64,000 nt of DNA, from positions 12,858,629 through 12,922,628 of the forward strand of contig NC_045149.1 of assembly GCF_008831285.2 (NCBI RefSeq). The letters run 5' to 3'. The stretch comes from Nymphaea colorata. Its lineage: Eukaryota; Streptophyta; Magnoliopsida; Nymphaeales; Nymphaeaceae. The position numbers and the translations under genes were made by a program. Of this stretch, positions 58,225-64,000 are shown one piece after another (positions within the stretch are counted from its first letter, which is position 1; each line of letters opens with the position of its first letter). A model generated the notes under the pieces. The model was not told where the DNA came from and ran no database searches. It saw only the letters and a list, made by a program, of their open reading frames with translations.

Positions 58225-59040
58225 ATGACTGCCAATAAATCTATACAACATGATAGAACTGAATATGAAAATCAACAAGCAGAGGCTAGTGTTGAGTACA
58301 AAGTTTTCTCAAATCCATTTTCTTTTGGATCTACTATCAAATTTGATGGAGCCAACTATGATGTATGGGCTAGAACCTTCATGTTGGCAGTCGTTGGATA
58401 TGGGATGAAATATATATTGGAAGAAGATGAACCAGTTGAAAAGATTGGTAAATACGCACGGTGGGAGGAAGAAAACAACATAATCAGTGTTTGACTTATG
58501 AATAGCACTCAGCCCCACATTGCAATAGGGCTTTGTTATTATAATAAGCCAAAGATATGTGGAATTCTCTCCGGCCACAAAATTTTACAGGTTCAGCAAG
58601 AATTGTTACAAATGCAGCAAGGTGACATGGATTTAACTGAATACTTTACTAAGTTGAAGTTCACTTATGAAAAGATGAACTCCTTAAAACCACCCTGTAA
58701 GCATTGTCTCAAATCTCACATGGAGCAAATGATTATTGTTAAATTTCTTGTTGGACTATCTTCTGATTATTCTACAACCAAGGCTCAAATGCTTATAGGT
58801 TTTGATTTTCCTGATATTGATGAGGCCTTCAATAGGCTAAATAGATTGGCTGTTACTCTTCCTCCATCCTCAAACAACTCACTGTCATCTGCCCTTGCTT
58901 CATTTGGAGGAGGAAGAAGTGGACTATACTCTTCTCGTGGTAGAGGAAGAGGCCGGGTCCCAGAGGACGTAGAAGACTTCAATGCACATATTGTGGTCGT
59001 CTTGGCCACTTAGAGGATAGGTGCTGGAACAAAGTGGTAA
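58225..59040 (+). pseudogene. Copia gag, broken
   Basis: The ATG at 58225 gives MTANKSIQ and the SSNY-like FDGANYDVWARTFMLAVVGY. A stop follows at 58494, and the frame picks up at 58498 with the UBN2 core (LQMQQGDMDLTEYFTKLKFT, FLVGLSSDYSTTKAQML). A glycine/arginine-rich stretch then leads, after a +1 shift near 58960, to the zinc knuckle CTYCGRLGHLEDRC. Part of the core between the first two pieces is missing. It is not functional. Confidence 0.85.
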
Positions 59041-59838
59041 ACCTAACTCACCCGCATCTTCGACTGTGACATTTTCATCTAATTCTACTCCAAATACACA
59101 GTCTATCAGTATAGTTCCTATGGCGAATGCTACTGCTGCTTCAGTAGATGCTACATCTCTTAATTTAAGTCTGGCTGAACTTGATTTAATTATGGAACAT
59201 CGATCAAATACTACACCTTCTACCTCATCGGCATCTACAACTATCACCAATTCAACATATTCTGCAGGTAGAACTTCTAATGGTTGTTGGATAATTGATT
59301 TTGAAGCATCTAAACAATTTTGTGGAGATACTAGTATTTCAAACCTGTACAAATTTAATTCCCCTCAGCATGTTCGATTGGCAAATGGATGGCTTTCTCT
59401 GGTAGAAGGGAATGAAGATACTTATCTCTCTCCATCTTTGCATGTTCATGATGTGCTATATACTCCTGAATTCTCAAAGAATTTGTTATCTGAAGCAAAC
59501 TAACTAAAGAGATGAATTGCCAAGTTATTTTTGACCCGGGTACTTGTGTATTTCAGGATCTGTCGACTGGGAGGAAGATTGGTGGAGGCCATGAGAGAGA
59601 TGAAATCTACTTCTTGGATACATCTGATAAGGAGGCGTCATTCTTAGTTGATTCATCTTCAAGTGCTTTCCAATGGCATCTCAGATTGGGTCATCTATCT
59701 TTCCCTAAACTTCGGTTGCTATGTCCTCAGATTTCTTCCACAACTTCTATCGAGTGTGAAGCTTGTCAACTGGGCAGGCATAGTCGTACTTTCTTTCCAT
59801 CGAGTCAAGTCAGTCTAGCCAAAATCTTTTTGATTTAG
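59041..59838 (+). pseudogene. Copia protease and GAG-pre-integrase, broken
   Basis: NGCWIIDFEASKQFCGDTS stands where Copia proteases have WIIDSGAS, so the aspartic protease motif D-S/T-G is altered to D-F-E and is unlikely to work. Next come HVRLANGWLSLVEG, VLYTPEFSKNLLS, a stop, and from 59512 the GAG-pre-integrase segment with WHLRLGHLSFPKLRLL and CEACQLGRHSRTFF (HHCC zinc region). Normally this polyprotein part cuts itself free and starts integrase. Confidence 0.85.
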
Positions 59839-60725
59839 TTCATGTTGATGTTTGGGGGTCTGGTCGGGTTTCAAGTCGGTTGTCGTTTTGTTATTATCTG
59901 TCCATTGTTGACGATTTCTCTCGTGTCACTTGGGTGTTTTTGATGAAAGACAGAACTGAAGCTCCTTGTATCTTAAAATCTTTTATATTGGAAATAAAAA
60001 CTCAATTTAATTCTTGTGTCAAGATTGTTCGCACTGACAATGCTCTCGAGTTTAAATCTACTTTTCTACTTGAATTTTATAAATCTCATAGTATTGTGTC
60101 ACATTTTACCTGCCCTCACACATCTCAACAAAATGGTGTAGTTGAAATAAAATATCGCCATTTGTTGGATGTAGCCCGCACCGTCATGATTCATTAACAT
60201 ATGCCTTCCAAATTTTAGGGAGATGCAATTTTGACCGCATGTTACTAATAAATAGAATGTCATCCTCTTCCATAGACAATAAGATTTCAATTCAAATTCT
60301 CTACCCAAACATGACTTTGTTCTCTTTACCTCCACATATATTTGGATGCACATGCTTTGTACATAAACTTGGACCTAATCGAGATAAACTAGCTGTGCAA
60401 GCCAATAAATGTGTATTTGTAAGATACTCTAGAAATCAAAAAGGGTATCGATGCCTAGATCCTATATCTAATTGGGAGTTTGTCAGTGCCGATGTAACCT
60501 TTCTCGAGTCGTCTCCATTCTTTCCTGCAAGTCTTTCCTATCCAAAGTCCGAGATGCCCCTTCTGTTCCACTTCCAATTCCTCCTATTTCACTTGAGTCC
60601 CTTTCTTTTTCATCATCACCCACCTGTTCCAATCCTTCTATTCCACGGTTTAAAGATTCTCCTCTCACATATTCAAGAAGGAATCCATCATCTAATGACC
60701 CTGCACCCTCTTGCTCTTGGGAGGT
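59822..60725 (+). pseudogene. Copia integrase, broken
   Basis: After a shift, LVHVDVWGSG carries the first acidic residue, YLSIVDDFSRVTWVFLMKDR follows, IVRTDNALEF the second, and HTSQQNGVVEIKYRHLLDVA the third region, with K in place of the usual R before NRH. A stop occurs after TVMIH, then another frame gives HIFGCTCFVHKLGPNRDKLA and VFVRYSRNQKGYRCLDPI of the C-terminal part. Inserts element DNA into chromosomes in intact families. Confidence 0.85.
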
Positions 60726-61321
60726 AAGTAGTTCTGAATTACATAACATGTCTGAGTGTTCCCTTGATGCTTCTCTTCCTGATGATCTACCTATTGCACT
60801 GCGTAAAGGGATCAGACAATGCACAATTCATCCTCTTTCTAAATTTGTTAATACAGCTCATTTGGGAGATCATATGTGCAAATTTATTGATGCATTGTCA
60901 GCTACATGCCTACATCCATTCCTATTTCACATGAACAAGCTATTTTGGACTCTAAGTAGTGCCAAGCAATGAAGGAGGAGATGGATTCTCTAATATCTCG
61001 CCACACTTGGGTTCTTGTTGAACCTCCTTCTGGGGCAGATATTGTCGGCTCGAAATGGTTATTCACTATCAAGTATAACTCAGATGGTACCGTTGAGCGC
61101 TACAATGCATGCTAGGTAGCAAAAGGGTACACTCAGACATATGGTATTGACTTCTTTGAAACTTTCTCTCCTGTGGCACGTATGGGTACTATATGACTCA
61201 TTATATCTATTGCAGTTTATTATGATGGAACATGTACCAACTCGATATTAAAATGTCTTTCTGTATGGGGATTTATCTGAAGTAGTTTATATGCAGCAAC
61301 CGCCGTCCATTTCTCTCAAAC
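60726..61321 (+). pseudogene. Copia reverse transcriptase start, truncated
   Basis: Pieces read DDLPIALRKGIRQCTIHPLS, then AMKEEMDSLISRHTWVLVEP, VGSKWLFTIKYNSDGTVERY, VAKGYTQTYGIDFFETFSPV and VVYMQQPPS. There are several stops. It ends before the YVDD catalytic site at the junction with the next element. Confidence 0.85.
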
Positions 61322-62434
61322 TGAGTCAAAGGTAAGGCTAGTCAGAACATCAGCAGTTTGGTCTTCATACTTCATATATGGTAGAATCAACTCTTTGGCA
61401 TCAATCCTCTCCCGGATGAAGTGGCGGTCAATCTCGACATGTTTTGTTCGGTCATATAACACAGGATTGTTGGCCAGATTGATTGCAGACTTGTTATCAC
61501 AGTACATCTTCATAGGTCCTTCAGTCTCTATTTCAATATCAGCCAACAATATCAACTACTGTAATTCTGACACTTCCATAGAAACAGGCCTATATTCAGC
61601 CTCTGCACTTGAGCGGGAACAAACATCTTGTCTTTTTCTCCTCCAAACAACAAGAAATCCCCCCCAAGTAGACGCAGTACCCTGAAGTAGATCTTCTAGT
61701 ATCAACACAGTCTTCCCAGTCTGCATCCAAGTACCCTTCAATCTCAATAGACCCTTGCTTCACATATAGAAGCCCCTTACCAGAATTCCTCTTCAAGTAA
61801 CATAAGATTCTGTCGACAACCTTCAAGTGAGCATCCGTAGGTGCATGCATGAACTGACTATCACATTAACAGCAAAGGTGATATCAGGTCTAGTCAGAGT
61901 GAGGTAGATCAATCTTCCAACCAGACGTTGATACCTCCCCTTAGCCTCTTCACAAAGAGGTTCACCATCCTTAATACTGAGTTTGTGCCCAGCATCCAGA
62001 GGAGTAGAAGCCGGTCTACACCCTAGTTTTCTTGTCTCCTTCAGTAAATCCAATGTATACTTCATTTGATTCAGCACAAGGGTCGTACCTGACCTAGCAA
62101 TTTCAATACCCAGAAAATATCTCAGTTTGCCAAGGTCCTTGAGATCAAATTCGGTAGCCAGTAAACCCTTTAATCTTGTTATTTTATCTTCATCATCACT
62201 TGTAACAATCATATCATCAACATAGACTAACAAAAGAGTAACCTTATCATCCTTCCTTTTTACAAACAGAGTATGATCTTTGTTTCCTTGATTGTAGTCA
62301 TCTTGTCTCATCACTAATGTAAGACGTTCAAACCATGTTCGGGGAGATTGCTTGAGCCCATATAAAGCTTTCTTCAGTTTGCAGCATTTTCCCGGTTTCT
62401 CATATCCTGGGGGCATACACATATACACTTGCAT
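61322..62434 (-). pseudogene. Copia RT second half and RNase H
   Basis: From 62434: [39 protein letters not shown], then the catalytic LLVYVDDMIVTSDDEDKI and GCRPASTPLDAGHKLSI. A shift near 61850 leads to HAPTDAHLKVVDRILCYLKR, GYLDADWEDCVDTRRSTSGY and RNase H with CSRSSAEAEYRPV and YCDNKSAINLANNPVLYDR. YVDD and the RNase H acidic residues are present, but the frame is broken twice. Confidence 0.85.
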
Positions 62435-62484
62435 TCTTTGCGAGTGCTTTGTGGGCTTTGCAAATCTCGTGACCTTCCAAAGTA

Positions 62485-63576
62485 CTAATGATATACAATT
62501 GTCATTAGTCCTAACCTTTCAAGAAAGTTTTCGGATTCGCTCCGCCTTACAGCCTTGCTTCCCTCTTCCGTCCCAGTGGAACACCCTTCATTCCTCTCAT
62601 GTTCAAGCACATCTACAACCGGAGGACTCTCTTCCCGCTTGTACTCTAAAAAATCTGTAAATTGGATTTCCTGACTTGGATAATACTTTTCTTCTGACAT
62701 AGACTTCTCTCCCTGAAGAGGATTCTTACCAAAATAAGAGACATGTTCGAAGAAGGTGACATCCTTGGTAACATAAACACGACCAGTTGTAGGATCAAAA
62801 CACTTATACCCCTTTTGAGTAGGAAAATACCCAACAAATATTCCCTTAATCGACCTTGGATCGAGTTTTTTAACATTAGGATTGTGATCATGAATAAAGC
62901 AAACACATCCAAAGACACGAGGAGGGAGATGAAAGGGTGTATGATTCCCTTGAAGCATAGAGTGGAGGGTCCACCCATTTAGCACACGACTAGGCATACG
63001 GTTAATCAAATATGCACTAGTGAAAACAACATCTCTCCAATAATGTTTTAGAAGATTCCTTTGAAACAAGAGGGCCTTGGTAACATTAAGCAGCTGACGA
63101 TTTTTCCTCTCAACGACCCCATTTTGAGGAGGGGTACAACTGCAAGATGTCTCATGAACAATCTCCCTTTTTTGAAGGAAATCCTCAACAGCTTGACACA
63201 CATACTCACGAGCATTTTCAGACCGAAAATTCTTAACAGAACCACCATATTGGGTCTCTACAAGAAGAATGAAGGTCTCTATGACATGTGGTACTTCGCT
63301 ACAATCTTTCAACAGGTAAACAAAGGTACTCATTGAGTAATCATCTATGAAGGTTATAAAATACTGAAAACCACAACGGGTATGAATTTTCGAAGGCCCC
63401 CACACATCAGAATGGATCAAGGAAAAAATTTCATTAGTGCGACTGTTGGAAATAGGGTATGAAACCCTAACGTGTTTAGCAAACTGACATACATCACAAG
63501 ATATCATAGATATGTCCAAACTAGAACATAAATCAAGAAATAATTGTTTCAAAACTCCAAAAATAACTGAAGACAA
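62485..63576 (-). pseudogene. Copia integrase, long open frame
   Basis: An uninterrupted frame of about 360 codons: CDVCQFAKHVRVSYPISNSR, IHSDVWGPSKIHTR (first acidic residue), FITFIDDYSMSTFVYLLKDC, FRSENAREY (second region, E for the usual D in TDN), PPQNGVVERKNRQLLNV (third), then the C-terminal FGCVCFIHDHNPNVKKLDPR and GYFPTQKGYKCFDPTTGRVY. Binds element ends and joins them to target DNA in an active element. It joins, after a deletion, to out-of-frame RT at about 62485. Confidence 0.85.
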
Positions 63577-63843
63577 TCTTCTCTCTTCTTCTCTGTCCTG
63601 CTAACTGCTGTCATAAACGCTGTGGCCACATGGATGGGAAGTCGATATAAGCCTTCAAACACCAAACCAATCCCAATCCTTTTCCCTGTCACCAAACCCT
63701 GCAAAACACAATGATTTGCAGAGAATATGAGTTCACAATTCAAGTCCTTTGTAATCTTGCCGACAGACAAAAGATTCAAGGGAAGATGAGAAACATGTAA
63801 GGCACCATGCACTAAAAATTTGTTTAAGAAAGAAAGACTCCCT
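63549..63843 (-). pseudogene. Copia protease/GAG-pre-integrase remnant
   Basis: Minus strand: MHGALHVSHLPLNLLSVGK, ITKDLNCELIFSANHCVLQG, VTGKRIGIGLVFEGLYRLPI. It lacks the DSGA active site, which lies past the breakpoint, and also the WH..LGH part through a small deletion before 63549. Confidence 0.8.
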
Positions 63844-64000
63844 TGTCAGCAAAATCTCTTTTGTCAGTTAAGGGTCGTGTGGAAAGGGTGACTGCTGTCT
63901 ATGTTAATAACATCTAGGGAACCAAGGGAAATTCTGTGATTTTTTCTTCCTTGCCTGCACGCACATATCATTTTCTGTCCATATAAAGTGAGTTTATATA
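63844..64000. other. Unassigned end of the window
   Basis: Past the Copia breakpoint nothing is recognised. A plus-strand frame reads SLLSVKGRVERVTAVYVNNI before a stop. It is too short to assign. Confidence 0.4.

Larger units (their letters stand above)
56641..61321 (+). mobile_element. Decayed Copia element, 3' end missing
   Basis: The 5' LTR (56641-56879) is followed by TGGTATCAGAGC. A long leader, interrupted by a hAT MITE, precedes gag (58225 on), protease, integrase and RT, all with stops and shifts. It ends within RT after VYMQQPPSISLKLSQ, where minus-strand Copia sequence of another family begins at about 61322. Confidence 0.85.
61322..63843 (-). mobile_element. Copia fragment, same family as the nested Copia
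   Basis: The minus strand matches the element at 29579-37192 from its RNase H end to its protease, but both LTRs are absent. The left breakpoint lies inside the sequence next to the RNase H stop, the right one in the protease domain (after GSLSFLNKF). Internally about 250 codons covering the integrase-RT linker and first half of RT are deleted at about 62450. Confidence 0.85.
54413..64000 (+). other. Presumed intron 11 of the KDM5 gene, at least 9.6 kb
   Basis: No exon with a plausible PLU-1-like or second PHD sequence was seen after 54412. The sequence is mostly Copia DNA. Bases 54413-55090 and 55345-56640 are AT-rich, without a recognisable gene. Assignment as an intron is inferred from the missing C-terminus. 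Confidence 0.55.

Noticed and set aside
63844-64000. Possible demethylase exon at the window end
   Set aside because: The only open stretch is about 20 codons, without similarity to the expected region and without a clear acceptor.

Overview
The window looks like nuclear DNA of a flowering plant, most likely a monocot. It holds one conserved host gene with many short exons, very long AT-rich introns and a GC-rich 5' coding end, and it is packed with plant-type transposons: hAT, Copia with the tRNA-Met primer site TGGTATCAGAGC, a TRIM, an L1-type LINE and MITEs. The species cannot be fixed from the sequence. A large-intron monocot such as a palm is a guess.

Layout. Bases 1-19,570 hold no intact gene: AT-rich spacer, a hAT MITE with a long (TA)n core (6098-6372), a CACTA-like remnant (7215-7450), a 0.6-kb polypurine block (9340-9930) and a GC-rich hAT MITE (10589-10935). 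From 19,858 rightwards runs a KDM5/JARID1-type histone H3K4 demethylase gene (plant JMJ17 group). Eleven exons are visible (19858-54412, 853 codons), coding JmjN, ARID, PHD, JmjC, the C5HC2 zinc finger and the start of the PLU-1-like region. The C-terminal exons were not found, so the gene probably continues past 64,000.

Intron 1 is 23.1 kb and splits the JmjC domain between its first two iron ligands (H427, E429) and the third (H515). It contains a GC-rich inverted-repeat element, a complete TRIM, and a three-level nest: an old hAT (27945-38938, minus) interrupted by a Copia element (29579-37192, minus), itself interrupted by a young hAT of the same family (30684-34105, plus) with an intact 776-codon transposase, matching termini and a perfect 8-bp target duplication. 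Further right, a Harbinger-like MITE contains a deleted Copia element whose 3' LTR holds an inverted solo LTR.

Intron 5 holds an 841-bp hAT MITE and a minus-strand L1-type LINE lacking its 3' half. Intron 8 carries an LTR scrap. From 54,413 on, presumably intron 11, there is a decayed plus-strand Copia element whose leader holds a 723-bp MITE of the same CGTATCG hAT family, abutting a minus-strand Copia fragment of the same family as the nested one.

Taken together, one chromatin-regulator gene has absorbed many transposons in its introns while its visible exons and splice sites stay intact. The best candidate for something new is the CGTATCG-palindrome hAT family, with an apparently intact autonomous copy, an old relative and a deletion derivative in one window.
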